Source: Parasulfuritortus cantonensis
GTDB taxonomy: Bacteria > Pseudomonadota > Gammaproteobacteria > Burkholderiales > Thiobacillaceae
Assembly: GCF_004337445.1 (NCBI RefSeq)
Contig: NZ_SJZB01000022.1
Location: 1 to 64,000, forward strand
Length of the DNA: 64,000 nucleotides
Direction: 5' to 3'
This document shows, piece by piece, positions 15,999 to 25,930 of this stretch. Made by a program: the position numbers and the translations under genes. The notes under the pieces are model-generated. The model was not told the DNA's origin. It did not search any database and saw nothing but the letters and a program-made list of their open reading frames with translations. The first letter of the stretch is position 1, and each line of letters begins with the position of its first letter.

Positions 15999-18900
15999 AT
16001 GCGCACAGCCTGGTCCCTGCTCGCCGCCTTCCTGTTGGTGAGCGCCGCCCACGGCGCCGGCCTGGAATCGTTCACCCCGCAGGGCGTGGTCAGCCAGGTA
16101 CGCCAGGTCCAGGCCCGGTTCGACGGCGCCATGGCGCCGCTCGGCAAGGCCGACACGCCGGCGCCGTTCACGGTCGAGTGCGCGCCCGGCCAGGGCTACT
16201 GGGCCGATGAACGGACCTGGGTCTACGACTTCGCCGCCACGCCGGCACCCGGCACCGCCTGCTCGTTCACCGTGCGTACCGGCCTGACCAGCCTCGCCGG
16301 CGAGGCCATCCCCGGCGCCAGCTACGGCTTCCGCTTCGCCGGTCCCCAGGTCGTCCAGATTCTCCCCGACAACGATGCCCGGGTGGACGAGAACCAAGCC
16401 TTCGTCGTGGTCTTCGATGGCCCGGTCGACGAGGCGACGCTGACCGGCCACGGCCACTGCGCCGTCGAGGGCATCTACGAGCGCATCCCCATCCGGCGCC
16501 TGTCCGGCCAGGCCCGCGCGACCCTGGTCAAGGAATGGCAGGCTCGCCGCTACGACGCCGACGGCATTCCCGCCGAGCGCGTCGAAGTGGTCCAGTGCGC
16601 CCGCCCGCTGCCGGCCAATGCCAAGCTGGCACTGGTGTGGCAACGCCCGGACAGCGACGCCGTGCAGTCCTTCGAATTCACCGTGCGCGACCAGTTCGTC
16701 GCCCACCTGCGCTGCACGCGCGAGAACGCCCGGGCCGGTTGCATGCCGCTCGAGCCGGTGCGGGTCGAGTTCACCGCCCAGGTGGCGCGCGACGTCCTCG
16801 ACCGCATCAGCCTGACCGACGCGGCCGGCAAACGCTACGCCCGCGAGCCGGACGACGATCCGACCGGCGACCGGGTGACCTTCCCCGGCCCCTTCCCGCC
16901 GGACGCCAAGCTCACCCTGAGCCTGCCGGACAAGCTGACCGACGACGCCGGCCGCGCGCTGCTCAACCAGGACCGCTTCCCGGTCACCGCCGCGGTCGCG
17001 GAACTGCCGCCGCTGGTCAAGTTCAGCGGCGACTTCGGCATCATCGAACGCCATGCCGGCGGCCTGCTGCCGATCACCCTGCGCAACCTGGAACCCGGCG
17101 CCGGCGGCACCGGCGCCAAGATTCGCTGGCTGCGCCTGGACCAGGACAAGGACATCGCCGACTGGTGGCGGCGCCTGCATGATTTCGACAATCCACGCGA
17201 ATACCCGCCGCCCGACCGGCGTTCCGAGCGCCTGCTCGATGCCGCCCTGCCCGGCCTCGCCGAGCGGACCCTGCCGAAACCGAACGGCGCCAAGGAGTTC
17301 GAGATCGTCGGCCTGCCCCTGGAGAAGCCCGGCTACTACGTCCTGGAGGCGGAAAGCCGTTACCTCGGCCGCTCCCTGCTCGGCGCCGACAAACCGATGT
17401 ACGTGCGTGCCGCCGCCCTGGTCACCAACCTGGCCGTGCACTTCAAATGGGGCGCGAAGAACTCGCTCGCCTGGGTCACCAGCCTGGACCAGGGCCAGCC
17501 GGTGGCCGGCGCCCGCATCGCCGTGAACGACTGCAAGGGCACCCTCCTGGCCAAGGGCGTCACCGACGCCAAGGGCATGGCCTTCATACCGGCCGGCGTT
17601 CCCGACCCGCGTGCCGCGCAATGGGACTGCCCGCTCCTGGTCAGCGCCCGGACCGGCGACGACCTCGGCTTTGCCCGCTCGGACTGGGACGACGGCATCG
17701 AGAGCTGGCGTTTCAACCTGCCCTCCGACTGGCGCCAGGACGACCGCCTCGCCCACAGCGTGCTCGACCGCAGCCTGTTCAAGCCAGGCGAGACCGTGCA
17801 CATGAAGCACATCCTGCGCGACAAGCGCCTGGCCGGACTCGGCTACCCGAAGAACCTGCCCAAGACCCTGATGATCGAGCACGAGGCCAGCGGCCAGCGC
17901 TGGTTCCTGCCCCTGACCTGGCAGGCCGGTGCCGCGGTCGACGAGTGGCGCATCCCGGCCACGGCGAAACGCGGTGCCTACGGGCTGCGCCTGGTCGATG
18001 CCGAGGTCAAGGCGGACACGCCGCCGGAACGCCTGCAATACCTGTCCGGCCTGGACAGCGGCCGCTTCACCGTGGCCGACTTCCGGGTGCCCCTGATGAA
18101 GGCGGCCCTGAATCCCGTGCGACCGGACCTGACCGCCGCCGCGAATGCCGAGGAGGACGTCTCGGTGGCCTACCTGAACGGCGGCGCCGCCAAGAACCTG
18201 CCGGTACGCCTGCGCGCCCAGATGAGCCCGCGCCACGGCGTCAGCTTCGCGGCCTGGCCGGACTACGTCTTCGCCCAGCCGGCCGACGGCAGCGACGACG
18301 AGGCCGACCAGACCCTCGATGCCGACCCGCTCACCCTCGACGCCGGCGGTGCCGGGCGCGGCCGCGTCGTCGGCATTCCGGCGCGCGCCTACCCGCAGCA
18401 GTTGGCCGTCGAACTGGAGTACACCGACCCGAACGGCGAGATCCAGACCGTATCGCGGCGCCAGAACTGGTGGCCGGCCGACGTCGTGGTCGGCTTCAAG
18501 CGCCCGGACTGGGTCAAGGCCGGCACCCGGACCACCCTGGAGTTCGCCACCGTCGACACGGCCGGCAAGGCGCTCGCCGGCATCCCGGTCTCGGTCCATC
18601 CGGTCGCCCGCCGCCACCTCGGCTACCGGGTCCGCCTGGTGGGCGGCTTCTACGGCTACCGAGAGGAGACCCAGGACACCCCCCTGGAAGGCGAATGCAG
18701 CGGCGTCAGCGATGCCGGCGGCCATTTCGCCTGTACCGTGACCGCCCCGGCCGGCGGCCAGATCATCGTCGGCGCCGAGGCGCGCGACCCGGCCGGCCGG
18801 CTCGCCGTCGGCCATGCCAGCCTGTGGGTGGCGGGCCGCGACGAGTGGTGGTTCGACCAGGAAAACCACGACCGCATCGACCTCCTGCCCGAGAAGAAGA

Positions 18901-21506
18901 CCTACGCCGCCGGGGAGACCGCCCGCTTCCAGGTACGCATGCCGTTCCGTTCCGCCACCGCCCTGGTGACGGTCGAGCGCGACGGCATCCTGGACGCCCG
19001 AGTGGTACCCCTGTCCGGCCAGGCGCCGGTGCTCGAACTGCCGGTCTCCGCCAGTTGGGCGCCCAACGTCTACGTCTCCGCCCTGGTCGTGCGCGGGCGC
19101 GTCGACGCCGTCGCCCCGACCGCCTTCGTCGACCTCGGCAAGCCGGCCTACAAGCTCGGCGTCGCCGGCATCGAAGTCGACCAGCGCGGCCACCGCCTGG
19201 ACGTCCGCGTGACGCCCGAGCGCGACACCTACCAGACCCGCGACCAGGCCAAGGTCCGGCTCGCGGTCAAGACCGCCGACGGCAAGCCGTTGCCCGCCGA
19301 CACCCAGGTGATCGTCGCCGCGGTCGACGAGGGCCTCCTCGAACTGGCCGACAACAAGAGCTGGGACCTGCTGCCGGCCATGATGGCGGAACGCGGCTAC
19401 GCCATGCGCACCTTCACCGCGCAGTCCCAGGTCACCGGCAAGCGCCACTTCGGCAAGAAGGCGCTGCCCGCCGGCGGCGGCGGCGGCCGTTCGCCGACCC
19501 GCGAGCTGTTCGACACCCTGCTGTACTGGAACCCGGCCGTGAAGCTCGACAACAAGGGCGAGGCGACGGTCGCCATCCCGCTCAACGACAGCCTGACCCG
19601 CTTCCGCATCGTCGCCGTGGCCGCCTCCGAGAGCCGTTTCGGCACCGGCTGGTCCGGCATCCGGGCCACCCGCGACCTCCAGATCAGTGCCGGCCTCGCC
19701 CCCCTGGTGCGCGAAGGCGACCGCATCGAAGCCCATTTCACGGTCCGCAACGGCACCGCCCGCACCATGCGCATCGCCATGGGTGCCCAGGCCTCGGGCC
19801 TGGGCGTGCTGGCGCCCCAGCGCTTCGAACTGGCACCCGGCGACGGCAAGGAGGTCAGCTGGCCGATCACCGTCCCGGCCGGGCGCGAGCGCCTGGACTG
19901 GTACGTCAACGCGCGCGACCTGGACAGCCGGGCCCTGGATGCGGTCAAGGTCGGCCAGGCCGTGCAGCCGGTCCAGCCGGTGCGCCTCGTGGCCGGCCAG
20001 TTGTACCGGCTCGACAAACCGCTCGACCTGCCGGTGGCGGCGCCCGACGACGCCATCCCGGGCCGCGGCGAGCTGCGCGCCACCCTGGCGGCCAGCCTGG
20101 GCGGCAGCCTGGTCGGGGTGCGCGAATACATGCGCCGCTACCCCTATGCCTGCCTGGAGCAGAAGACCTCCAAGGCGGTCGCCGGCCACGACACCAAGGC
20201 CTGGGACGAACTCATGGAGGCCCTGCCCGGCTATCTGGACGGCGACGGCCTGGCCGCCTACTTCCCCGGCATGAACCGCGGCAGCGTGGCGCTCACCGCC
20301 TACCTGCTGTCGATCAGCCAGGCCGCCGGCTACGCGGTGCCGGCGGCGCCGCGCCTGCGCATGGAGGCGGCCCTGGCCAACTACCTGGCCGGACGCCTGG
20401 AACGGCCGGCCGGGCTACTGCCCAGCCGCGCCGACGGCGCCCTGCGCCTGGCCGCCCTGGCCGCCCTGGCGCGCGCCGGCAAGGCGGGGCCGGAACTGGT
20501 CGCGACGGTCAAGCCGAGCGCCAACCTGTGGCCGGCCGGCATGCTGATCGACTGGATCGACGTCCTCAAGCGCACGCCCGCCGTGCCCGAGCGCGACGCC
20601 AAGCTGGCCGCGGCCGAGACCGCCCTGCGTTCCCGCCTGACCTACACCGGCAGCCGGCTCAACTTCGGCGACGACGGCGCCTGGTGGCTCATGGGCTCGG
20701 CCGACGGCAACGCCGTGCGCGGCCTCCTGGCGGTGCTCGACCGGCCCGGCTGGCAGACCGACCTGCCCCGGCTGATGGCTGGCGCCCTGGCCCGCCAGGC
20801 GCGCGGCCACTGGGACACCACGACGGCGAACGCCTGGGGCAGCGTGGCGCTCGACCAGTACGGCGCCCGCTTCGACAAGGTCAAGCCGACCGGCAAGAGC
20901 ACCGCCTACCTGGGCAAGACCGGCCGCGTGGTCGACTGGCAGGCCAACCCGAACGGCGCCAGCGCCGCCTTCCCGCTGCCCGCCCAGCCCACCACCCTGA
21001 AACTGCGCCATCAGGGCAAGGGCGCGCCCTACGTGAACGTCACCACGCTGGCCGCCCTCGACCTCAAGGCACCGGTGGCGCGCGGCTACACGGTGCGCCG
21101 CGAGCTGGTCCCGGTCGACCAGAAGACGCCGGGCGAGTGGCACCGGGGCGACATCGTCCGGGTGCGCCTGACCGTGGATGCCCGCGACGACATGGGCTGG
21201 GTGGTCATCGACGACCCGGTGCCGGCCGGCGCCAGCATCCTGGGCGGCGGGCTCAAGCGCGACTCGGCCATCCTGACCGGCGACGAGAAGCAGGCCGGCG
21301 ACGCCTGGCCGGCCTGGCAGGAACGCCGCTTCGACCGCTTCCAGGCCTACTACGAGTACGTCCCGCGCGGCCAGCTGAGCCTGGAATACACCTTCCGGCT
21401 CAACAACGAAGGCCGCTTCGCCCTGCCCGCCACCCGGGTCGAGGCGATGTATGCGCCGGAGATGTACGGCGAGACGCCCAATGCGGCGATCGTGGTACTG
21501 CCTTAG
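15999..21506 (+). CDS. Bacterial alpha-2-macroglobulin with thioester
   Basis: A 1835-residue periplasmic protease-trapping protein of the YfhM/MagD class. A signal peptide (about residues 1-19) lacks a lipobox cysteine, so membrane anchoring by lipid is not evident. MG-type beta domains follow, then a bait-like glycine-rich segment near residues 1160-1166. The thioester motif CLEQ begins at Cys1385. Such proteins are thought to trap attacking proteases when the outer membrane is breached and work with PBP1C, encoded by the next gene, which overlaps its 3' end. AAGGAGG precedes the ATG. Confidence 0.93.
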   Translation: MRTAWSLLAAFLLVSAAHGAGLESFTPQGVVSQVRQVQARFDGAMAPLGKADTPAPFTVECAPGQGYWADERTWVYDFAATPAPGTACSFTVRTGLTSLAGEAIPGASYGFRFAGPQVVQILPDNDARVDENQAFVVVFDGPVDEATLTGHGHCAVEGIYERIPIRRLSGQARATLVKEWQARRYDADGIPAERVEVVQCARPLPANAKLALVWQRPDSDAVQSFEFTVRDQFVAHLRCTRENARAGCMPLEPVRVEFTAQVARDVLDRISLTDAAGKRYAREPDDDPTGDRVTFPGPFPPDAKLTLSLPDKLTDDAGRALLNQDRFPVTAAVAELPPLVKFSGDFGIIERHAGGLLPITLRNLEPGAGGTGAKIRWLRLDQDKDIADWWRRLHDFDNPREYPPPDRRSERLLDAALPGLAERTLPKPNGAKEFEIVGLPLEKPGYYVLEAESRYLGRSLLGADKPMYVRAAALVTNLAVHFKWGAKNSLAWVTSLDQGQPVAGARIAVNDCKGTLLAKGVTDAKGMAFIPAGVPDPRAAQWDCPLLVSARTGDDLGFARSDWDDGIESWRFNLPSDWRQDDRLAHSVLDRSLFKPGETVHMKHILRDKRLAGLGYPKNLPKTLMIEHEASGQRWFLPLTWQAGAAVDEWRIPATAKRGAYGLRLVDAEVKADTPPERLQYLSGLDSGRFTVADFRVPLMKAALNPVRPDLTAAANAEEDVSVAYLNGGAAKNLPVRLRAQMSPRHGVSFAAWPDYVFAQPADGSDDEADQTLDADPLTLDAGGAGRGRVVGIPARAYPQQLAVELEYTDPNGEIQTVSRRQNWWPADVVVGFKRPDWVKAGTRTTLEFATVDTAGKALAGIPVSVHPVARRHLGYRVRLVGGFYGYREETQDTPLEGECSGVSDAGGHFACTVTAPAGGQIIVGAEARDPAGRLAVGHASLWVAGRDEWWFDQENHDRIDLLPEKKTYAAGETARFQVRMPFRSATALVTVERDGILDARVVPLSGQAPVLELPVSASWAPNVYVSALVVRGRVDAVAPTAFVDLGKPAYKLGVAGIEVDQRGHRLDVRVTPERDTYQTRDQAKVRLAVKTADGKPLPADTQVIVAAVDEGLLELADNKSWDLLPAMMAERGYAMRTFTAQSQVTGKRHFGKKALPAGGGGGRSPTRELFDTLLYWNPAVKLDNKGEATVAIPLNDSLTRFRIVAVAASESRFGTGWSGIRATRDLQISAGLAPLVREGDRIEAHFTVRNGTARTMRIAMGAQASGLGVLAPQRFELAPGDGKEVSWPITVPAGRERLDWYVNARDLDSRALDAVKVGQAVQPVQPVRLVAGQLYRLDKPLDLPVAAPDDAIPGRGELRATLAASLGGSLVGVREYMRRYPYACLEQKTSKAVAGHDTKAWDELMEALPGYLDGDGLAAYFPGMNRGSVALTAYLLSISQAAGYAVPAAPRLRMEAALANYLAGRLERPAGLLPSRADGALRLAALAALARAGKAGPELVATVKPSANLWPAGMLIDWIDVLKRTPAVPERDAKLAAAETALRSRLTYTGSRLNFGDDGAWWLMGSADGNAVRGLLAVLDRPGWQTDLPRLMAGALARQARGHWDTTTANAWGSVALDQYGARFDKVKPTGKSTAYLGKTGRVVDWQANPNGASAAFPLPAQPTTLKLRHQGKGAPYVNVTTLAALDLKAPVARGYTVRRELVPVDQKTPGEWHRGDIVRVRLTVDARDDMGWVVIDDPVPAGASILGGGLKRDSAILTGDEKQAGDAWPAWQERRFDRFQAYYEYVPRGQLSLEYTFRLNNEGRFALPATRVEAMYAPEMYGETPNAAIVVLP

Positions 21507-23553
21507 CCTGGCCTGGCTGGCCGGCGCCGCCCTGGCGGCGCCGCCCGCCTTCGACCAGGTCCGCGCGGGCTGGCAGTCGTCCGAGGCCAAGCTGTTCGAC
21601 CGCCACGGCGAGCTGATCCAGGAATTGCGCCTGGAACGCCAGGTCCGGCGTACCGACTGGACCGCCCTGGCGGACGTCTCGCCGGCCATGCAGGGCGCCG
21701 TCCTGCTCGCCGAGGACCGGCGCTTCTTCGAGCACGCCGGGGTCGACTGGCTGGCCGCCACCAAGGCCGCCCTGACCAACTGGCTGGCGGCGCGGCCGCG
21801 CGGGGCCTCGACCATCAGCATGCAGGTCGCCGCCCTGGTCGACCCCGACCTGGCGGCCCGCTCGGGACGCCGCAGCGTCACGGAAAAATGGCGCCAGATG
21901 CAGGCCGCCGACGCCCTCGAGGCCCGCTGGAGCAAGGCGCAGATACTCGAGGCCTACCTCAACCTGACCGGCTTCCGGGGCGACCTGGTCGGCGTCGACA
22001 GCGCCAGCCGCGCCCTGTTCGACAAGCGCCCGGCCGGCCTGGGCACGACCGAGGCGCTCATCCTGGCGGCCCTGATCCGCGCCCCGGCGGCGCCCCCGGA
22101 CCAGGTCGCCCGGCGTGCCTGCCAGCTTGCCGGGGCCCTGCCCGGCGGTCCCGACTGCGGCACCGTCAGGCGCCTGGCGCGCAACAGCCTGACCGGACGC
22201 TACCCGGTCGTCGCGGCCGCCGACTTGGCGCCCCACCTGGCCCATCGCCTGCTCGAACGCCCCGGCGAGCGGGTCACCAGCAGCCTCGACGCCGGCCTGC
22301 AGCGCCAGGTCCGCGCCATCCTGGCCGAACAACTGGGCGTCCTCGCCGAGCACCAGGTCCAGGACGCCGCCGCCCTGGTCGCGGACAACCGCACCGGCGA
22401 GGTGCTCGCCTACGTCAGCCTGAGCGGCGCCGAATCGATCTCGCCGCACAGCGACGGCGTCGCCGCGCCGCGCCAGGCCGGGTCCACCCTGAAGCCGTTC
22501 CTGTACTCCCTGGCCCTGGAACGCCGCTACCTGACCGCCGCCTCGCCCCTGGCCGACCGCGCCCTGGCCGTGGCCACGGCCGGGGGCAACTACGCGCCGG
22601 AGAACTACGACCGCCGCTTCCGCGGCCTGGCCAGCGTGCGCACCGCCCTGGCCGGCTCGCTCAACATCCCGGCCGTGCGCACGCTGGAACTGGTCGGTGC
22701 CGACCTGTTCGCCGAACGCCTGGCCGGCCTCGGCTTCGCCGGCCTGACCGAGGCCGCCGACTTCTACGGCCCCTCCCTGGCCCTGGGCAGCCTGGACGTC
22801 AGCCTGTGGCAGCTGGTCGGCGCCTACCGCGCCCTGGCCAACGGCGGCCGCTACGGCGAACTCAGCCTGCGACCCGGCGCGGCGCCGAGCCACCGGGTGG
22901 TCGACCCGGCCGCCGCCTACGTGGTCGCCGACATCCTGGCCGACCGGGTCGCCCGGGCCGGCACCTTCGGGCTCGAGAACGTCCTCGCCCTGCCCTGGTG
23001 GAGCGCGGTGAAGACCGGTACCAGCAAGGACATGCGCGACAACTGGTGCATCGGTTTCTCGGACCGCTACACGGTCGGCGTCTGGGTCGGCAACTTCTCG
23101 GGCGAGCCGATGCACGACGTCTCCGGGGTATCCGGCGCAGCGCCGGCCTGGCGCCTGATCATGGAGCGCCTGCACGCCGGGCGTCCGGCCCGGGCACCGA
23201 AGCCACCCGCGCGCCTGGTCCGGGCCGAGATCGCCCCGCCCGGCGAGGCCAGGCGCGCCGAGTGGTTCCTCGCCGGCACCGAGCCCGGCGCCCGGACTTG
23301 GACCCCGGCGCAACCGCCGGTGGCCATCGAGCAGCCCGGCGACGGCGACATCCTGGCCCTCGACCCGGACATCCCGGCGCCGTCCCAGCGCCTGACCCTG
23401 CGGGCCCCCGGCGCCCCGGCCGGGAGCCGCTGGCAGATGGACGGCGCCGACTGGCCGGCCGACACTTGGCCGCTCCGGCGCGGCCGCCACCGCCTGGCCC
23501 TGCTCGACGCCGCTGGCGCCGCGCTCGACCAGGTCGAGTTCGAGGTACGCTAG
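21481..23553 (+). CDS. pbpC: Penicillin-binding protein 1C
   Basis: A bifunctional peptidoglycan glycosyltransferase/transpeptidase-like protein of the inner membrane. The ATG at 21481 gives a 690-residue product with a clean N-terminal signal anchor; an in-frame ATG at 21451 is the alternative. The glycosyltransferase motif EDRRFFEHAGVD has its catalytic Glu near 78, followed by GASTISMQ. The transpeptidase has the Ser-x-x-Lys box STLK at 335-338 and a KTGTS box near 511. The C-terminal BiPBP_C domain typical of PBP1C is present. It overlaps the alpha-2-macroglobulin gene, matching the conserved pair. Confidence 0.93.
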   Translation: MRRSWYCLSLAWLAGAALAAPPAFDQVRAGWQSSEAKLFDRHGELIQELRLERQVRRTDWTALADVSPAMQGAVLLAEDRRFFEHAGVDWLAATKAALTNWLAARPRGASTISMQVAALVDPDLAARSGRRSVTEKWRQMQAADALEARWSKAQILEAYLNLTGFRGDLVGVDSASRALFDKRPAGLGTTEALILAALIRAPAAPPDQVARRACQLAGALPGGPDCGTVRRLARNSLTGRYPVVAAADLAPHLAHRLLERPGERVTSSLDAGLQRQVRAILAEQLGVLAEHQVQDAAALVADNRTGEVLAYVSLSGAESISPHSDGVAAPRQAGSTLKPFLYSLALERRYLTAASPLADRALAVATAGGNYAPENYDRRFRGLASVRTALAGSLNIPAVRTLELVGADLFAERLAGLGFAGLTEAADFYGPSLALGSLDVSLWQLVGAYRALANGGRYGELSLRPGAAPSHRVVDPAAAYVVADILADRVARAGTFGLENVLALPWWSAVKTGTSKDMRDNWCIGFSDRYTVGVWVGNFSGEPMHDVSGVSGAAPAWRLIMERLHAGRPARAPKPPARLVRAEIAPPGEARRAEWFLAGTEPGARTWTPAQPPVAIEQPGDGDILALDPDIPAPSQRLTLRAPGAPAGSRWQMDGADWPADTWPLRRGRHRLALLDAAGAALDQVEFEVR

Positions 23554-23588
23554 CCCGGCCCGCCAATACCCCTGATCCGACATGACAA

Positions 23589-23613
23589 ATAGTTTACGGT
23601 AATAGTCAACTAT
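23589..23613. promoter_or_regulatory. IscR/Rrf2-like operator upstream of sodB
   Basis: Outer arms AATAGTT and AACTATT are a perfect inverted repeat around a right-hand AGTC core. About 23 of 25 positions fit the type 1 IscR consensus as I recall it, though the left core reads TACG instead of GACT. It is 67-91 bp upstream of the sodB ATG. Confidence 0.55.
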
Positions 23614-23679
23614 TGCCGTGGCCAGGCGATGCCCTTAGAATCCTGACCGCAGCGTTCAATTACTCACCGGAGATACGAT

Positions 23680-24264
23680 ATGGAACACCAACTGCCCGCC
23701 TTGCCCTACGCCAAGGACGCCCTGCAACCCTACATGTCCGCGGAGACCTTCGACTACCACTACGCCAAGCACCATCAGGCCTACGTCACCAACCTGAACA
23801 ACCTGATCAAGGGCACCGACTTCGAGAGCAAGTCCCTGGAAGAGATCGTCAAGACGGCGCCGGCCGGCGGCATCTACAACAACGCCGCCCAGGTCTCCAA
23901 CCACACCTTCTTCTGGAACTGCATGAAGCCGAACGGCGGCGGCGCCCCGACCGGTGCCCTGGCCGACGCCATCAACGCCAAGTGGGGTTCCCTGGACGAG
24001 TTCAAGAAGGCCTTCCAGACCAGCGCCGTGGGCAACTTCGGCTCCGGCTGGACCTGGCTCGTGAAGAAGGCCGACGGTTCCCTGGACATCGTCAACATGG
24101 GCGCCGCCGGCACCCCCCTGACGACCGCCGACAAGCCGCTGCTCTGCGTCGACGTCTGGGAACACGCCTACTACATCGACTACCGCAACCTGCGTCCGAA
24201 GTTCGTCGAGACCTTCCTGGCCAGCCTGGTCAACTGGGACTTCGTCGCCGCCAACTTCGCCTGA
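23680..24264 (+). CDS. sodB: Iron superoxide dismutase
   Basis: Dismutes superoxide to oxygen and hydrogen peroxide in the cytoplasm. The 194-residue protein has the four metal ligands in YHYAKHHQAY, NHTFFWNC and DVWEHAYY. The glutamine in AAQVSNHTF is typical of the iron-dependent type. No signal peptide. An IscR/Rrf2-like site and a purine-rich ribosome binding site precede it; a hairpin lies about 94 bp after the stop. Confidence 0.97.
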   Translation: MEHQLPALPYAKDALQPYMSAETFDYHYAKHHQAYVTNLNNLIKGTDFESKSLEEIVKTAPAGGIYNNAAQVSNHTFFWNCMKPNGGGAPTGALADAINAKWGSLDEFKKAFQTSAVGNFGSGWTWLVKKADGSLDIVNMGAAGTPLTTADKPLLCVDVWEHAYYIDYRNLRPKFVETFLASLVNWDFVAANFA

Positions 24265-24357
24265 CCGGCGCGCCGCGGCGCGCGGCGGCAACGTCCCGAT
24301 CGGCGCGGCGAAGTTCTGAACTTCACCGGATCCGCCGAACGATGGCGTGCCGACCCC

Positions 24358-24389
24358 AGAAGGGCCCGGAGGCAACTCCGGGCCCTTCT
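24358..24389 (+). terminator. Probable terminator downstream of sodB
   Basis: AGAAGGGCCCGGAG and its reverse complement form a 14-bp stem around GCAA. The following T tract is short (CTTTCC), so termination may be incomplete. Confidence 0.65.
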
Positions 24390-24474
24390 GCTTTCCAAGG
24401 TACACCATGATTCGGAGCCGGCCGCGCGGCGCCTGGGTGCCGCCGACCAATTCGGCCGGCCTGCCGTTTGCCTC

Positions 24475-24480
24475 TATAAT
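24475..24480 (+). promoter_or_regulatory. -10 box ahead of the aryl polyene cluster
   Basis: A perfect TATAAT lies 40 bp before the first gene of the cluster. The matching -35 region is weak. It is the best candidate promoter for the operon from 24520 to 33524. Confidence 0.5.
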
Positions 24481-24519
24481 CCTCCAGCCATTTTTCGCGC
24501 AACTCGATACCGGATCGAC

Positions 24520-25284
24520 ATGACAAGGGTGTCCTTGAACCAACCCGAAGTGAGCCACGGAACGGGTGGGGTGCTGTCGATCATCCTTTCCCATTTCTGG
24601 TTCAAATGCCTGGGAACCATGGCCTTCACCTCGGTGTTCTTCATGGCCTACCTCTTCCTGCTCAAGCATCCATTCTTCCCGGTGACCGTCATCCCCGCGA
24701 CCGGGCTCGACGGGCTGATCGGCATCGCGCCCCTGGCCCTGGTCCTCTATCTGTCGCTCTGGCTATACCTGTCGCTGCCGGTCATGCTGACCGGCACGCG
24801 CCCCGGGGTCGTCGACTACGGCCTATGGGTCGGCGCGATGTGCCTGACCGCGTTGACCATCTTCCTGTTCTGGCCGACCGCCGTGCCGCCGGCCCTCGGC
24901 GACTGGGCCCAGCAGCCCGGCATGGCGTTCCTCAAGGACATCGACGCCGCCGGCAATGCCTGTCCGTCGCTCCATGTCGCCACGGCGGTATTCGCCTGCT
25001 TCTGGATCAACAGGCAACTCGGCCCCTACGGCGGCCGGCGCGGACTGCGCGCCTTGAACATCGCCTGGTGCGTGGGCATCGTCTATTCGACCATGGCGAC
25101 CAAACAACACATGGCGCTCGACGTCGTCGGCGGCATTGCCTTGGCGTCGGCGTTCGCCCTGGCCCGTCACCATGCCACGCGGATGCGCGCGGAGCCCGCC
25201 GTGTCCGGCGTCGTCGAGCCATCTCCGCATCCCGGAGGGCGAGTGAAATTCGGCCCCGACCGGGAGTGCATCCTCAGGCCATGA
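24520..25284 (+). CDS. PAP2-family membrane phosphatase of the aryl polyene cluster
   Basis: A 254-residue inner-membrane protein with about five hydrophobic segments. PAP2 motifs are visible: NACPSLH at 146-152, and KQHMALD at 195-201 with the catalytic histidine and aspartate. Members remove phosphate from isoprenyl or phosphatidyl lipids, or transfer it. It is the first gene of a tightly coupled operon (next start overlaps by ATGA). PAP2 is not a core aryl polyene enzyme, so it may recycle or prepare a lipid carrier for the pigment; that is inference. Confidence 0.82.
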   Translation: MTRVSLNQPEVSHGTGGVLSIILSHFWFKCLGTMAFTSVFFMAYLFLLKHPFFPVTVIPATGLDGLIGIAPLALVLYLSLWLYLSLPVMLTGTRPGVVDYGLWVGAMCLTALTIFLFWPTAVPPALGDWAQQPGMAFLKDIDAAGNACPSLHVATAVFACFWINRQLGPYGGRRGLRALNIAWCVGIVYSTMATKQHMALDVVGGIALASAFALARHHATRMRAEPAVSGVVEPSPHPGGRVKFGPDRECILRP

Positions 25285-25925
25285 TCTCCGTCCGCAATCT
25301 CATCCTGGCGTCCATCGGCCTGGCCTATCTCGGCGTCGGCTACGTCGCCACGACGGTCCCGCACCCCCCCCTGGTCACCGTGCTGATCGGCTTCGTGCCG
25401 CTCGGGGCCGCCGCGCTGGCCGCCGCGTGGAAGTCCAGGGCACGGGTCCCGCTCCTGCTGCTCACCCTGGCCTGCATGCTGCTGATGGCGGTCTTCGTCA
25501 ATCAACTTCGCGACCATGTCGCCTGGGTGTATTTCGTCCAGCACGCCGGCGCCATGACGCTGCTCGGACTCACCTTCGGCGCCACCCTGGGCGGCCGGCA
25601 CGGCGAGGCACTGTGTTCCCGGATTGCCACGGTCGTCATCCGGTCGCCGCTGGACGACCGTTACCTTCGCTATACCTGGCAGGTGACCCTGGCCTGGACG
25701 ATCTATTTCGCCACCAGCGCCGTGTTGTCGGTGTTGCTGTTCTTCTTCGGCCCGATCACCGCATGGTCCGTGCTCGCCAACGTGTTGACCCCCATTACGC
25801 TCGGCCTCATGTTCGTCGCGGAGTACTTCATACGGCGGCGGGTGCTCCCCGACGGCCCGGAGGTGAGCATCGCCGCCACCATCACGGCCTACCGTGCGTT
25901 CACCAATCGCACCGATACGCCGTAG
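25281..25925 (+). CDS. COG4648-like membrane protein of aryl polyene clusters
   Basis: A 214-residue protein with about six hydrophobic segments, including one near the N-terminus and one near residues 145-160. It resembles the COG4648 membrane proteins that occur in aryl polyene gene clusters (ApeG-type in the E. coli nomenclature). The biochemical role is unknown; a scaffold for the biosynthetic enzymes is one idea. The ATG overlaps the previous stop codon (ATGA). Confidence 0.7.
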   Translation: MISVRNLILASIGLAYLGVGYVATTVPHPPLVTVLIGFVPLGAAALAAAWKSRARVPLLLLTLACMLLMAVFVNQLRDHVAWVYFVQHAGAMTLLGLTFGATLGGRHGEALCSRIATVVIRSPLDDRYLRYTWQVTLAWTIYFATSAVLSVLLFFFGPITAWSVLANVLTPITLGLMFVAEYFIRRRVLPDGPEVSIAATITAYRAFTNRTDTP

Positions 25926-25930
25926 CCCCG

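Noticed and set aside
15945-20189. 1414-residue minus-strand frame opposite the alpha-2-macroglobulin gene
   Set aside because: Repetitive Gly/Ala/Arg/Gln composition without domains; the plus-strand protein has a signal peptide and the CLEQ thioester.
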